A DNA stretch of 64,000 nucleotides. It comes from Acholoe squamosa (taxonomy: Eukaryota; Annelida; Polychaeta; Phyllodocida; Polynoidae). A program made the position numbers and the translations under genes. The stretch lies in the NCBI GenBank assembly GCA_949317995.1, contig OX439042.1, positions 16,905,174 to 16,969,173 on the forward strand, given 5' to 3'. This document shows, piece by piece, positions 22,409 through 35,040 of this stretch. The notes below the pieces were generated by a model. The model was not told the origin of the DNA and did no database searches. It saw only the letters and a list, made by a program, of their open reading frames with translations. How positions within the stretch are numbered: position 1 is the first letter of the stretch; every line of letters begins with the position of its first letter.

Positions 22409-23970
22409 CAGCAACTGGAGACAGTTAATTGGGACGCTATGTGGTGTTTGGTTGGACGAGCAGAACGACTGTAGGTGGTAGGTACCCAGCGTGACGGCTC
22501 AGGTACTGGGACTGCCTGTGGTTAAGCTGGTATGCTAACACCTACTGCACCTCATGTACCTCAACGAGGTTTAGAGAATAAAATCATCGTCATTGTCACC
22601 CATTCACCACAGCTACATGTGGGCTGTTTCCACTGAGCTAAAGTAATGAGCATGATAATTTGGGTGTGAATATTCAGAGACCTACCTAGACCAGATTACT
22701 ACCGTTAAACCTCTAATTTTTTCTTATACAGAATGCGGAATTCTTCCCCTCAACCTTACATTCGGTGAGGTTTTGACACGGTAGACTACGGAGAGAATAT
22801 CTAAAGGATTTCTTCATATGGAGAAATTTGTTTTCTTTCTAGCTCAAATTTGGCTTATGAGTGAGGACAGTCTACAGCTGAGGTTTTACTCTACTTCATG
22901 AAGTAGCTACCTGCATATCTGTAATGTAAAACACAAACAAAGATTTCTGTGGAAACTGAAAATGGATCCTTATGTCAAATATCGTTGTAGCTATTTGTTT
23001 CTAAGTCATGCAATACATGCCAGAATTGTTTCATTAGATATAAAATCTATCCTTCCACTTATACTTCCCTTGAACGAGTACTAATGAGAAGAGGGTTAAT
23101 AATACTTTGTACTAGAGGCACTATCTCTTTATCTCTTCAAAAACCAGTATCCGTGCAACAGAAGTATAAACAAATTTAAACCAGGGGGAGATCCGCTACC
23201 AGCTCAGACTAATAACACGCTGTGGTGACAAAATTGTAATGATCGATCCTGTATAGAGGACAAAAACACAGGGGAGAAGGTGGGAGGGTTTGAGAATGAG
23301 TAGACCTCTGGGCGGATTAACAACATGTTAGCACGTCATCTCCACCAGGAGATCTGGCTCAGGGCGAAAAGAAATATCCACAAACCATTCATACAGTCCA
23401 TTGGCGTTTGGGGTGAGGGAGGAGGGCTGATAATTCAAATCTTTTTACAGACTAGTTTATATATTTCAAGTTTGATAGTCATTTGTTAACTTGCTTCCTC
23501 AAAGTCCAAGTGGTGACTTGTTGCCTGGAAACTATCTTAAATCTTCTGCCAGGAGAGAAGTGCTAAAATCGGTCCCAGAAGGGTTCGCGTTACTGAGCAG
23601 TGAAATTGGGAACTCCCTGAGTGCTCATTGACCAGACCCCTCAGCCATCCTTTGTAACTGTTGTGTGAAAGTGTAGAGCTTTCTGAAAATAGCACTCCTT
23701 CCATGATAGACCTGCTCTAACATTGTTTCTTTCGACCCTTGTACAACTTTCCTAGCATAAGTCACGTACGGATTTATAAAATCTTTCAATCTATCATTTC
23801 AAAGAAAGGTTTTAGTATAGGAAATCTGTGTGAATGCTACCCCCAATTGCAATACCTTTGCCTCAATCCCACTGTATACCCAGTTTCCTCTGCCAGCTTT
23901 TATTTCCAAATCCCACTAAGTAATGCCAAACAACACAGAGGTCATTACCCCTTCATCCACCCTAAAAGCA
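22409..23970. other. No gene seen; two GAGCWGCTC sites at right end
   Basis: Unique-looking AT-rich sequence. GAGCAGCTC occurs at 23979 and, just beyond this interval, at 24013. No TIR or exon with good splice flanks was found. Confidence 0.3.
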
Positions 23971-24029
23971 TTGGGCAGGAGCAGCTCAGTCTTACATTAG
24001 AGGCCTTCGGCTGAGCAGCTCGCAGGCAA

Positions 24030-25020
24030 AGTGGTTCTGCCTCCTACTCAGAACCACTACAGCCCTCTTTGTTTCCACATTTTTCACTTCTGCAATTAAG
24101 CAACAGTAATCAACTGCCTTTGATAGCATCTCCTATGCAGCCAAGCAATGCCTGCAACTTTGACGATGGTTTGTGGTGTCTGCAATATTTTTCTTTGTCT
24201 TAGAGTATTCAAATGTGCAGACATTAGGAATATCTACTGCTTCAGTATTGCCTGGAAGGGGGCCAAATTACCCTATCTAAATGTAACCCAGAGCCAATAT
24301 TCTTTAGTTTATAGAAATTAATGTTAATTTAAGGAAGGATCGAGAAGCATAAATACCAGAGTACAGACTTCAAACTCTCTAAACTTCAGTCTTAACACTC
24401 TCTAAATTGCTGCCTTGTTCCAACAACTAAATTCATCTCGCTTGGGAAGCAGATACGAACATTCCCCTAAGTAGCCCACTACTTGCAGATTTCTCATTAC
24501 AATTCAAAAGATAACATCAGAGGTTCTTTCCATTCTAACTTAAAGAATCAGAAAAAAGAGAAGACGGTGGACATAAATATGTGCACTATCTCTAAATTAT
24601 AAGTTGAACATGATTAACCATTCAAGGGACAGCACTGTGGAATAATGCTCTATGTCATGCCATTTCTCTCATCTTCAATCATCAACTCCTAACGTCCTCA
24701 TGAGCATGAGTAGATTTTGGAAATTTTACGATCTGAAAAGTTTTCTTAACTTCAATTGAAATAGCTTAAATCCATATTATGTACCTGTCTTACAAATTGT
24801 GAAGTATGATACCTCGGCTATTATGTTCCCGGTGATAATGCTACATGAGTGTGTAGCTTTGGCACTATGTCTGAACATTCACCATCCAGGGATTAATCCG
24901 ATTACAACCATTAAGAACCCGCTTGAAAAATGCCTATTTCCATTTTGGGCAAATGCCCCGCCTATGCAATGTGAAGATGCAATGACACGTCTGACTGCCC
25001 TAGCCGTGAGCTTCTTCCAC
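24030..25020. other. No supported feature
   Basis: AT-rich sequence without recognisable repeat ends or convincing exons. Confidence 0.3.
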
Positions 25021-25023
25021 TCC

Positions 25024-25252
25024 TTAACCCACTGTCGTCATGATGCACGGATGCAGCCTTGGTGAGTTTATTGGCAAGTGGTGTATTTATGGATCATGCT
25101 GACCCTTGGGGGTTAAGGCACGCCCATAGGAACTGCATAATGATCCATGCAGTGCTAGCAACTATTTTTTACAGACTATCTAGCATTGTATTGGTGCATC
25201 ATGACGACCAAAAACAGGACCAAGGGCCATCATGCTGCTCTTAAAGGGTTAA
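25024..25252. mobile_element. piggyBac-like MITE with both ends (copy 9)
   Basis: TTAACCCACTGTCGTCATGA marks the left end and CTGCTCTTAAAGGGTTAA the right end. Inside are gatgcagccttggtgagttt, ggatcatgctgaccc, atccatgcagtgctagcaac and gtgcatcatgacgacc. The preserved TTAA plus CCC/GGG termini on both sides support TTAA target choice. Length 229 bp. Confidence 0.7.
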
Positions 25253-25591
25253 TCCTTTTGCCTTCAATGTGACCAGCCCCGGGGCCCAAAACTCACTCAA
25301 ATACACACAGAGTGATGGGAACTGGTCTCAAACGGAGAGAGGTCAGACGGCATCAAGTCGTTAAACCATCAGGGCCTCTTGCTTAATGCACATTAGATCA
25401 GATACAGGCTGGTTGCATACACCTTTCAACCTTTTATATTAGTTTCAGATAGATGCCATAATGTCAAGTGTACCCAGCATGAACAACTAATAATTCTAGC
25501 GATCTACTCAATCTGATGTGAGGGGTTTAATGTAAAATTAGTGATACGTCAACATTTGGGACTACATGTATCCCTTGCTGACCAATCCCTT

Positions 25592-25799
25592 GATACAAAG
25601 GCGTTAGACAGATGCACTATATCTACCTCTTCATTGACGCATGATACATAGGCGTTATGACAGATGCACTATATCTACCTCTTCATTGACGCATGATACA
25701 TAGGCGTTATGACAGATGCACTATATCTACCTCTTCATTGACGCATGATACGTTGGCGTTATGACAGATGAACTATATCTACCTCTTCATTGACGCATA
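25592..25799. repeat. 52-bp tandem repeat, 4 units
   Basis: Units start gatacataggcgttatgaca at 25592, 25643, 25695 and 25747 and end tctacctcttcattgacgca. Only a few bases differ between units, so the expansion is recent. It abuts a relic of the piggyBac-like family on its right. Confidence 0.93.
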
Positions 25800-25972
25800 G
25801 TGCCTTCACATCTATGTTCCTTTGTCATCTAAATACATGTACAGCAATGTAGACTTGCCTTAGAATAGTGTTGAACCTAGCTCCAACTTCCTCACCAGGG
25901 TTACAATCATTCATCATGACGGCCAAAATACATTACAAGATTAAAGCACTATGCGGCCCTTAAAAGGTTAAT
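25800..25972. repeat. piggyBac-like MITE relic (copy 10)
   Basis: It begins in tgccttcacatctatgttcc, includes tcaccagggttacaatcatt / catcatgacggcc, and ends with an intact right terminus: gcactatgcggcccttaaaa then ggttaa. Confidence 0.6.
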
Positions 25973-26476
25973 GTTGTCTGCAGCTCCCGACCACAGCTGC
26001 AGACACTGCCTCACTGTAGGAGGCCCCTGGTACTCCAGCTACCAGTGTTTTCTATTTGTAGTTCTCCCTCCAGCCCAATCAAATTAAATCAAGCCGCTGG
26101 CAGGTAAAAAGTGCAACGCACTGAGCAAGGTTTGGGATCATCTAAATTTGGTTGGCACTACCTAAATGGTCATGCGCCCTAGAATGTCTCTCAGAAGGCT
26201 CTGGTTGGGAAGATATAAATCTTGTCTCATTAAAGGCTCATATAAGCTTGCTCAACAGGTGGATTACTATGCAATAGCTTCTACAGCAAGATGATGGCCC
26301 TTAAACGGCCACTGTAGTAATCTAGGGGAGGAACACTTTGGGCGCCTGTGGGGAAGCCATATTACCATAAGACGGGTACTAACAAGTAGCTTCAGCCAAA
26401 GTCTACCCACCCTCACCACCCTCTGATGCCTATATAACGCACTAATTGAGCTGCAGGGAGCTGGTTGACCTATTTA

Positions 26477-26498
26477 GAGCTGCTCGGCCGAGCAGCTC
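26477..26498. repeat. Perfect 22-bp palindrome of paired GAGCWGCTC
   Basis: GAGCTGCTCGG is followed by its exact reverse complement. It therefore holds two exact copies of GAGCWGCTC in inverted array, separated by GGCC. It is the most compact case of a 9-mer found 18 times in this window. Confidence 0.85.
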
Positions 26499-26519
26499 GC
26501 CTGAAAGGAGGGAGGAGGC

Positions 26520-26729
26520 ATGCTAGAGCTATACACAGAGGGGTGGTTCCAACCTACACAGCTGTCCAAGGACAGTATGGATCTTCTCTATAGTCTACTG
26601 CATAGGATAAGACTGTGCCTTACCACTGACCAATGCTGTTTGCAAGCCCCAGGCACTTGGCGGCAGTCTCTGGGGAGTGAGAGATGCTGGCATCTGGGGC
26701 AGGAGCAACTCAGGATGAGCATTTTCTAG
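26520..26729 (+). CDS. Short open frame, unknown, doubtful
   Basis: Sixty-nine codons from an ATG in weak context to TAG. The composition is protein-like (starts MLELYTEGWFQPTQ; includes SMDLLYSLLHRIRL) while the other frames are closed. No domain, splice signal or upstream promoter was recognised. Its end, GQEQL, overlaps a GAGCAACTC variant of the dispersed 9-mer, which argues for repeat-derived sequence. Confidence 0.12.
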   Translation: MLELYTEGWFQPTQLSKDSMDLLYSLLHRIRLCLTTDQCCLQAPGTWRQSLGSERCWHLGQEQLRMSIF

Positions 26730-27268
26730 TGCTGGAAATAGATCTGATGCTATTCAGGAGCAGTATGCCTTGGTACCATGGGGTTCTGTAGTTAACCCTC
26801 TATCAATGACAACTAATGCCTTCAAGGCTTCATGTTTAGGGTATATTAACCTTGAGACGTCAACATACCCTGAGACGTCATTCAAATCAGGGGCTTTAGA
26901 AATTGGTTTGGTGCTGAATCAACATCTGATTGATTCAAAGCCATCACAGTGGTGGGTTTAGAGGGAGCTGGGGCGTACTGAAGGTAAGGGTCTAATGGGA
27001 TACAGGTATTGGGGTATAGGGTAATGTGAGAGACTGCAGATAGACCATTGTCAGCGGGTTGCTATGGTCTAGACATGTGGTTATCGGCAGCGTACGCAGT
27101 AATCCAGGATGAAGTGGAGGCACCTGCTTTATGTCATGCAATAGTAGCAGCTGGTTCATAGTAGATAGATTTGACTTCATGGAGAAGGTGTTATCAAAGC
27201 GCCCTAGTGCTTGGTATACAACTACATACACATGTACCTAGATTCATGGTACACCTACTTGCAGATAC

Positions 27269-27489
27269 TAGGGTAACCACCCTGGGCTAACTAAGTCGAC
27301 CACCCTGGGCTAACTTCCTTCAGACAACACATGCCTCCCAGTTGACTTTGCACAATTAACTACAATATGAATATCCTGCACTTGACACCAACAAATTTGA
27401 TTTATTGTGAAAATAACTTGGAATAAGGCAGGATGGTCGACATAAGGTACCAACATGCCTAGTGGTCGAGTCAGGGGCGAGTTACCCTA
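27269..27489. mobile_element. TIR element TAGGGTAAC...GTTACCCTA, copy 1
   Basis: Inverted termini TAGGGTAAC and GTTACCCTA begin and end with TA. The interior includes agtcgaccaccctgggctaa and ttaactacaatatgaatatc / ctgcacttga, which recur in the same orientation at 56537. The right arm (ggatggtcgacataaggtac) mirrors parts of the left arm of the other copy. TA at the ends suggests a Tc1/mariner-type relative, not certain. Confidence 0.75.
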
Positions 27490-28600
27490 TAATATCCAAT
27501 ATTATTATCTGAACCCCCTGTTAACCTTTTGATGTAACAGAACATATCTGACTCAAAATACCATACCCTGCAATGATCATAAATGAATTGATCTGAACTT
27601 CTGAATCATAAAGAAGTAATTGGTGAATTAGAGGGATGCAGAAGTATATGTACATTTATAAAAATTCCACTTCAAGGCAAACAAAAGAAACCTACAAGGA
27701 ATTCCAACGAAAAGAAATGGCACATCTGCATTTGTGTGACAAGTCATACACTACAATGATTCCACAGATAGCTAAGACTCAGTCAGCTGTTAATATCAAC
27801 ATGTGACAACAAGACTTCCCCTGACTGCCTCCCTGCAGGGGGAGCTATGGTTTACATCACATCTCCTCCTGTCAATACCTCAGACATGACACCCTGGAGG
27901 AGGCAGGAGACAGACCCTGCCATGCTGCCCACCACTAGAGGCACGTTTTTCATGTGATTTCACACAATAAATACCAGCCAAGCGTGTAATAGGCGCCTCC
28001 TTTGACGGCGACGACATAACCTTAAGGCAAGGGACTGCTTAGAGGCACAACACCCCTCATCCTCCAGGGGGTGGGGGGGAAGAGGCTGGGTGTATCAGAA
28101 AGGGGTAAGAACTACACCAAATGGAGGAGCCCTGTGAGTGTGCTGCTCTATGGACTAATAGGCATCCAGTTAACCATACGGACTCGAGTGATGATATCAT
28201 GAACGCAAAAAAAAACACACACAGAGACAGCATCGTGTCTGTAATCTGAAATTGGTTTCCTTTAGATCTAAGAAGCACCTCTCTCTGTAAGACAGGCAGG
28301 CTGTGGGGGAGAACCTGGAGTCCTCTCCCTCTCATATCACCATATCTTAGTCCTGATGGTCCCTAGAGAGGCATACTGGAGACTGTTGGGGTTATGTATC
28401 AGTAGCAGGAGAGGGGAGAGGGAAGGGCGGGGTTGTGACAGGGATGGGGTGGGTTGCCTCTTTGAGTCAAGGCAGTGGCTTCTCTGAGTGGCTTCCCTTG
28501 GCCTCCCCTGTCACACTCCTAACCTCCTTATCCCCTCTCACCCTACAGACACACCAGCCATCCTACACATACCAATGAGCAATACGGCTTGTAACATGGC
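27490..28600. other. No supported feature upstream of 28.6-kb exon candidate
   Basis: If the 28609-28683 exon is real and on the minus strand, this interval would be its downstream intron. No further exon was recognised. The interval 28370-28600 is C/T-rich on the plus strand. Confidence 0.3.
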
Positions 28601-28608
28601 ATCTTTAC

Positions 28609-28683
28609 CTTGTCCAGCTGGTCCACGCTGGCCCCATAGGTGGCCACGAAGATCTGGATCCACGAGGTGGCAGAGTTGGCCAT
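28609..28683 (-). CDS. Candidate coding exon with strong donor, unknown gene
   Basis: On the minus strand, ATGG in the context caacATGG opens 25 codons (start MANSATSWIQ, end SVDQLDK). They end in AAG followed by GTAAAG, a good 5' splice site, phase 0. The frame is also open for 14 codons upstream, so it may be internal, with the acceptor near ccactaccag. Codon composition differs from the surrounding CTC/CCA-rich sequence. I do not recognise the family. The region upstream (28700-28960) is GC-rich low-complexity sequence, as often seen in 5' leaders. Confidence 0.4.
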
Positions 28684-28699
28684 GTTGACGGCGGTGGTG

Positions 28700-28960
28700 C
28701 TGGTAGTGGCCGGGTGGTGCTAGTATTAGTGGTGGTGGCTGGTGGTGCTGTCAGCGGTACTCCTGTCTCTGACTCCGTCCTCCTGCAGCTCCTCCTCCTA
28801 CTACTTCTCCTCCAGGGCGGGCAGGCAGGCAGCAGGCTCCCACTGGGCTTACTGACGACGCCTGCAGGGGGACGGCCTGGAGGAACTAGGACCTGACGCC
28901 AAGGGGCCAGGAGGAGTAGGATGGAGGAGCAGGAGGAGGAGTAAGGCCACCACCTTACCA
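28700..28960. repeat. GC-rich trinucleotide low-complexity block
   Basis: Runs of ggtggt, ctcctcctc and gaggagcaggaggagg dominate. All six frames give Pro/Ser/Leu-rich or Gly/Val-rich strings, so open frames here are uninformative. Confidence 0.7.
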
Positions 28961-29159
28961 CACGAAAGCTACCACACAGGACGGTCCAGGGATCACACTC
29001 TAGATGTTAGCTGGCACAACTGGGTACCACTCTTCCTGTAGGTAGTAATCCTAATGTTGCTTATAATCCACGTGGCAGAAGGTACAGCCTGGTTAGAGGT
29101 AATCCCCTATTTAGATGTGCAGGAGAGGTGAAAACCAGAAATAGGGTAAATCCATAGGC

Positions 29160-29440
29160 GTTGTTATCATGATATCAACCTCTGATCAGCCAGTATCCAT
29201 AGCTGCAGCTGGTGGTGGTGTAGGTGATCTGCTCGGCGAGCTGCTCACTCTACTACTATTACTACTCCAGCAGCAGACCCACGTTGTGGCACTGTGTGGG
29301 TGGGTGGGAGGGAGTGGTGGTCTGCGCACACCACCTCCGACTAGCTCAGCTCCCGGCCGAGCTGTGGCGAGCAGCTCCCGACTTGTTCCACAACCGGCCC
29401 GGCCCAGCTCCGAGCACCTCAACTGGGGGAGCGTTCGTAA
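29160..29440. other. GC-rich segment with GAGCWGCTC sites
   Basis: Exact 9-mers at 29238 and 29369 plus variants (gagctgtgg, cagctccgagc). A ggtggg-rich centre. Open frames on both strands are low in complexity. Confidence 0.4.
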
Positions 29441-29449
29441 ATTTGTCTG

Positions 29450-30470
29450 CCTATTGTGAAGACCAGTTCAGTGTATGTGACAAATGTCATAAATACCGTG
29501 GTGGTTCTTTCTACTTAAAATTCTATCAAGACATTTTTCATACAACTCAGTTGATGGCTTAATACACTGTATACAGCTTCCAGCGTCCGCTCATGTATGT
29601 ATTGGCCAGGGTGAAATACGCTTTTATCCCACTTGATATGTCGCCTTTAACACACTGAACTCATGTTTATCTAGACTACATTCAATAGTGGTTGATTGGC
29701 GGTTACTCTATCAAAACCCCGTCAGGTACTTCATCCCTTTTTCTTAACAGAAGCATTTGTAGGTTATCAGCAATTAGTTAGTGTCCAGACAGCAGCTTTT
29801 AATGTAGGCTTTCAGGAACAGCAAACATCACCCACGCTACCTAAACCTTTACTTTGTGGACTGCACAATGCTTCATTGCAGTATGCTGTATTGAAGTTCC
29901 AATAAATGGACTTCTGATTTAACTAACCAGTGCAGCAGCATTCCTTACACTGTATTGGTACATGAAAACAAATCAGCATGAAGGCTTGAAGCATTATGTG
30001 GTGAGTTCATCTGGGAAGCGGGTTACACAAAGCTACAGGGAAAAACAAATGATGACAGCACACGCAGGTGTACACTGTCACATCAATTATGGATGAGACT
30101 AAATTAGCTTCTTTAGAATAAAGGAAACCTTGTTATAGCAATTAGGTCAGACGTGTTCCCTTTGCATTCAGTGAGCTACCAGTATATCATACAAGTGAAC
30201 ACATTGATAGCAAAATGACAATGTGGACATCTAGGGACAACCCTAAAAGCAGTCAACCAATTCACCTTGTATCAGAGATATATCTTTATTCCGGCCAGCA
30301 AAATCTAGGAAATTTCATATTGCAAGAAAATTACATATATGGAATTAATATCATATAACCTCACCAGAAAGCCAAGGGGAACGGTAGTATTTCTACCAAA
30401 ACCAAAAACAGTGGCATATCTGCATATTGTTGCTAGACACAGCTTCTCCATGTTATTAAAGTTTCCGAAC
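29450..30470. other. No supported feature
   Basis: AT-rich unique-looking sequence up to the CTCF-like site. Confidence 0.3.
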
Positions 30471-30478
30471 GCCCCCGC

Positions 30479-30493
30479 CCAGCAGGTGGCAGT
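30479..30493 (+). promoter_or_regulatory. CTCF-like site, full consensus match
   Basis: CCAGCAGGTGGCAGT agrees with all 15 positions of the bilaterian CTCF core CCASYAGRKGGCRSY. It lies in a small GC-rich island. Frames on its right read as protein-like but are broken by one TAG, so this may be decayed coding sequence. Confidence 0.45.
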
Positions 30494-30689
30494 TAGAGAG
30501 AGGGCTGCTGCTTCTGGAGCAGTGCATCAGCAGCACGCTCTACAACAGGCCATAGCGTCAACACTACCCCCGGTCCCTATTGATTCGTCAGGCCTGCTCT
30601 CACTCTCACACTCCTCTCCATGCCGCCTCATGTGTCAACAAAAATATAGACCTCTTACTGACTCAACGACAACTGGCTATTGATACTAT

Positions 30690-32095
30690 TGATGTGTGGG
30701 AGCTATTATGAGTCAGTTTGGAGGAGGCTTGTGGTCGTAGTAAGGGTATGTGGCTGAAGGTAAACGATTGAGTGGGGGCGGGGTAGGTTCTCTTGTTGAA
30801 AATGGGAAGGCGATTCCTCTTATGCTGGTCAAAATGTACTCTTATGCAGTTCACGATCTAAATATCACTTTTTATTGGTTTCCATCACAATTATTGGAGT
30901 TGCTTGAATCTGTTTCTTTTCATTCTGGAAAGCTTCCATTAACAGATAAGGCCCCATGGCTGGCAGTTTGTATATGGGACAGGCCCTAATGCAGCCCCCA
31001 CCCCCCCTCCATGACTCTCTGCCCTACATCAAATGCCGTTTTTGTGACATGCACTTTGTAGATGCCCCTCATACACCATGCACTACTACTATACATGGCA
31101 AATATCAGCTACCACATGACCATGCTACCAATAGAACAACCCCCCATCCCATCTCAAATACACACAGACCGACTGAATGAATCAAAGTGGTTGAGCACAA
31201 AGAACCCCTGAAATACAGGTTTACATAGGGATGTATCTAGGTCTTTGGAACTTAAAAAACCCTGAAATCTGGGTAAACCCTGAAGACTTCCATCCTTGCT
31301 ATTAGAACCATTTTCAAACATACATACAATACAGGTATAACTGAAAAGGGTTTCCCAGAGTGGTCACACCATTAGCTTTCCATTCAGGTCATTGCCTAAG
31401 TGCATATCTTTGTGCTGGTCAAACATTATCCCCGCGTGGTGCTTTTAGCAATCTGGTGAGCACTGTTAGTGTCTTGGGGGGTTCCCCGATTACCATCCTG
31501 TTTGGTAGGCTGGGCCAGACCCTGACCTAGTCTGCAGTCTGGTCAGCTACTGCACAAAAGGTTACAACAGGCGACCACCACCCCAAAAAAATCTATATGA
31601 GACACTATACATCACGGACAGCCATATATCACTCTGTGGGCGGGACTGTGGGCATTGGTTATATCATAATGTCTCCATGGACAGCCTGTGGACAGCCTCA
31701 AAGGTCATAACACAAGGAAATATATAGTGAATATGTACAATGGAACATGCTATCAAATAGTGAAGACACCACAAATCTATTGAATGTAAGGAAAAACCCC
31801 ATGCTCGAAGGAAGGTTTCATGTAATAGTCTTATATACCAGTGTTTTATCTTTGCCTAAAAGTCCATAAGAACAGCTTATACATTTAGATTTAGATTTAA
31901 TCTAATAATAGTCCCTGGCATTACAAAAACAATTTCTTCACACAATTAGAGTCGCCATACAAGCTCAGACTGCATCTCCTCCCGTGAGCATTGTAAAGTG
32001 GCTTTCAGGCACTTAGAACTGCTCTTATTTACTAACTAGACCAATGGATGGGACCTATACATGTACTTACCGCCACTCAAATTGCCTTCCGCCCC
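30690..32095. other. No supported feature
   Basis: About 31225-31300 contains aaccctgaaatctgggtaaa / ccctgaagacttccatcc, which resembles 38560-38650 and the ends of the hAT-like element at 13.7 kb. This is likely a decayed relative. No exons are supported. Confidence 0.35.
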
Positions 32096-32099
32096 CTGG

Positions 32100-32372
32100 A
32101 GAGGCCATAATGGCAGCCTTAATGGGTGTACACGCAATGTGTACTGGAGCTGCTAGCTATAGTTTTCAATGTATGTGGCTGCATAATTCATTAATTAATA
32201 TATGCCAGTTGATCACCAGGATACATGAATGTACCCATACTGGGACTACTCAGCAGTGCTCATTCACCCATACCCTATAGCGACCCCATGGGGTTAATAC
32301 ACTACAAATGTACTACTTAAGGGTTAAAAAGTAACATTGATCTAGAGGCACTATGTGGCTTTTAAAGGGTTA
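32100..32372. repeat. piggyBac-like MITE relic (copy 11)
   Basis: Weak interior, but the right end is clear: tctagaggcactatgtggct then tttaaagggtta. A second gggttaa lies 35 bp to its left, so two nested ends may be present. Confidence 0.5.
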
Positions 32373-34046
32373 GCCTATATATAGTATGTGGCCTATGGCC
32401 GTGTTATACAAGACTGACCCAGACAGTGTTGGTCCAACAAGGCGATGTTACCTGTGATACCTCCAGGGTGCTGTCACAGGTAACATCAGGTAGAGGACAG
32501 ACAGACCTGTAAGTGTGCTAAGATGTTGAAGGGATTCAGTGATAAGGGACGATCTGAGATCACTGAGTGTTCACGTCTCCTCATTTAATATCAAGCACTA
32601 TTCTATCCTCTTTGATAACCTGATACGGCCATTTGAGTACAGCTAATCTCCTTTGTCTTCTTTTTTTTGCTTGGGGCTAAGGACTAGGGTTTGGCTAAAT
32701 CCAGGTATTTCTTCATACATGCCAGGAACAGGGTTGGGTATATGAAGTAAATGAGGCATGGTCCATGTCTACTATCTAATAGTGAGGTACGTAATACATA
32801 ACACCCGCCATAGCCACCTAATAATCATTCCACTTACATATTACACCAATGGACCCAAATGTATAGACCCATTTGTCCCTTACATAACCTAATCTACACA
32901 TACTACCATGAGAATTTGATTAGTCTCTCATTTGTGCTATTACGATGCTTGACCCCACTGCTAACATAGTATGTGGGTATGCTAGAATCCCCATGGTTAC
33001 AAGGCCACATTTGGTCTGAAATATCGGTCATAGCCAGGAGTTGGCAATACCTTATTGGGACCTAGCGGTTGAATGAATTTGTGATAGTTGTGATAGGTGG
33101 CTATGTCTTCTGTACTAGTACATGTATAATTTTCTGTTTGCCAAATTCATAACAACAGAACTCTTATGATTCATAAAGAAAGCACAGCCATAGAAAGACA
33201 TAGAAAGTTAAGTTTGTTCTAATTAACTCTCGATGATGTGTACGTTCGTATGTTGTGTACTAGCTGCAACTTCCTCACATTCATATAGATGTGATTGATC
33301 ATGTTCTGTACAATTCAAAGGCCTCAGAGATAATTCCTGACAGTGAAGGTCAGATCAGGGAGACAATCTATCATCCATCTGGGGATGATTGATAAGAATC
33401 TTATGCTTTTTAATTGGAAATGTGATTGAGTGGGGTTAGTGTATAAGAAGCCAACATTCAGTCAACGGAATTTCTTCATACTCATATAAAGTGATTTTAT
33501 ATGTAGGTTTGGATAAAGATATTACATATAACTTAATGATATTCATCAAGATTTCATCTAAGTTGGAACTTACAAAGAGCTCAATATTTTAGGTGATTAT
33601 CAATACCAGGGGATGAGACTGTACGTTTTTATCAATGATGAACCAAAAACCTTTACAAGCTAGTACAGTAATGCAGCTGAAGGGCTTCCTGACTTTCTAC
33701 ACAGGACATGTACTATAATGCATAGAGTCTGGCACCTCAGCACCTTGTGAGTTCCATCTTGCAGGAAGGTGTTGGCCCTGACTAACATGAATAAGGCATA
33801 GGGACAGGAGGAGGCCATCCTAATCGGCGCCACAAGACAGCAATTAGAGACGGCAGGATTAATGGTGCATGACCTAATGACTAGGGGGTGCCGTGTGTAC
33901 CCAAAGCCTACTTTTCCTTCCCACTAGCATTCATATCTCGCTATGTAACCCTGGCCTACAGCCTACATGCTGTGTTATAGCCTATGTAGTAGCCCTCATT
34001 ACCTGCCTACAGCCTATGTTGTAGGCCTCCCTACCAGCCTACAGCT
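32373..34046. other. No supported feature
   Basis: Unique-looking. 33900-34046 contains three short variants of cctacagcctacatgctg / tgttatagcctatgta, a loose tandem arrangement. Confidence 0.35.
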
Positions 34047-34417
34047 TACTGTGGTCGTAGATATTTTCACTGGTATAAATTTTCATGGAAAGAGTAAAAA
34101 ACGCACTTTCGCTGGTATCTAAATTCACGGATTTTTGAAAATCAAAAGTTGAAATTCTAACCAAGAATTAATCAGTGTTATTTGCACCATTATTATATCT
34201 CAATGTTTTCTTGTCCTGTATATAACTATTAGATGTCTTCAATGTAACTTACTCGGTATACGTTTTGTAGACCCCCCCCCCACACACACACACATACACT
34301 GCCACCAGCATCATGTTCCCAGCAGAAATATTCACTTAAAACATGAATTCGCGGACTTTTAATTTCCGTGAAATACGCGAAAATACATACAGCGCGAAAT
34401 AAAATATGACCACAGTA
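34047..34417. mobile_element. TIR element TACTGTGGTC, 371 bp
   Basis: TACTGTGGTC at 34047 mirrors GACCACAGTA at 34417. Subterminal AT-rich blocks (tattttcactggtataaatt; tttccgtgaaatacgcgaaa) are also roughly inverted. The TA at both tips could be a TA target duplication, as in Tc1/mariner-type elements. A short C-run and CA repeat lies near 34270. Confidence 0.8.
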
Positions 34418-35026
34418 TGTACAAATCCCTACCAACACAGCTGACAGCCTTATGCTACTCCCTGCAGTCTCCAGGGTCAGTGATTAGTGTGAGTAGTGCA
34501 TGAATGTGGCACCTGCTGTGGGAACACTACTGCGGAAACTGGTGAAACATCAGTCCTATTCATAGACATTGTATTTTCTTCTCACTTCAGATTTTATACA
34601 AATTAAAGCAACCTAATCAGGCGCGCAATGTAGATTTCATTCATTAGTCCTTCTTCGGTAGTAATCAATAAAGTGAAAGAGACGTCGGTGTCCTTGCCAT
34701 CTTTTGATCTTTGCTAGCTTCTCCTGCTGTTATGTATTGTAACTGTGAGATATTTATGTCCACTTCTTTCTATTATCTCATCCTCTTCATCCATATTTTC
34801 GCAATAGGTTAACAGTGAGGAAACTTTATTTGCTTAATCAGCAAAACTTAAGCAAAGATGTGATGGCTCGACTAGATAACCAGTACCTTATCAGCTCATT
34901 TTTATGAAAGCTTGATAAATCTCTCTATGCACGTTATATCTGGGTTAATATCTGTAATCAATATAATATATCATCCTAGTGGTTGGAGCTTACGTCGGGA
35001 AACAATTCTTGGGACAGATCCGATCT

Positions 35027-35040
35027 GTTTCTATGGCAAC
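35027..35040. promoter_or_regulatory. RFX X-box-like site
   Basis: GTTTCTATGGCAAC differs by one base from the symmetric X-box GTTTCCATGGCAAC bound by RFX factors, which control ciliary genes. No gene start could be assigned beside it. Alternatively chance. Confidence 0.3.
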
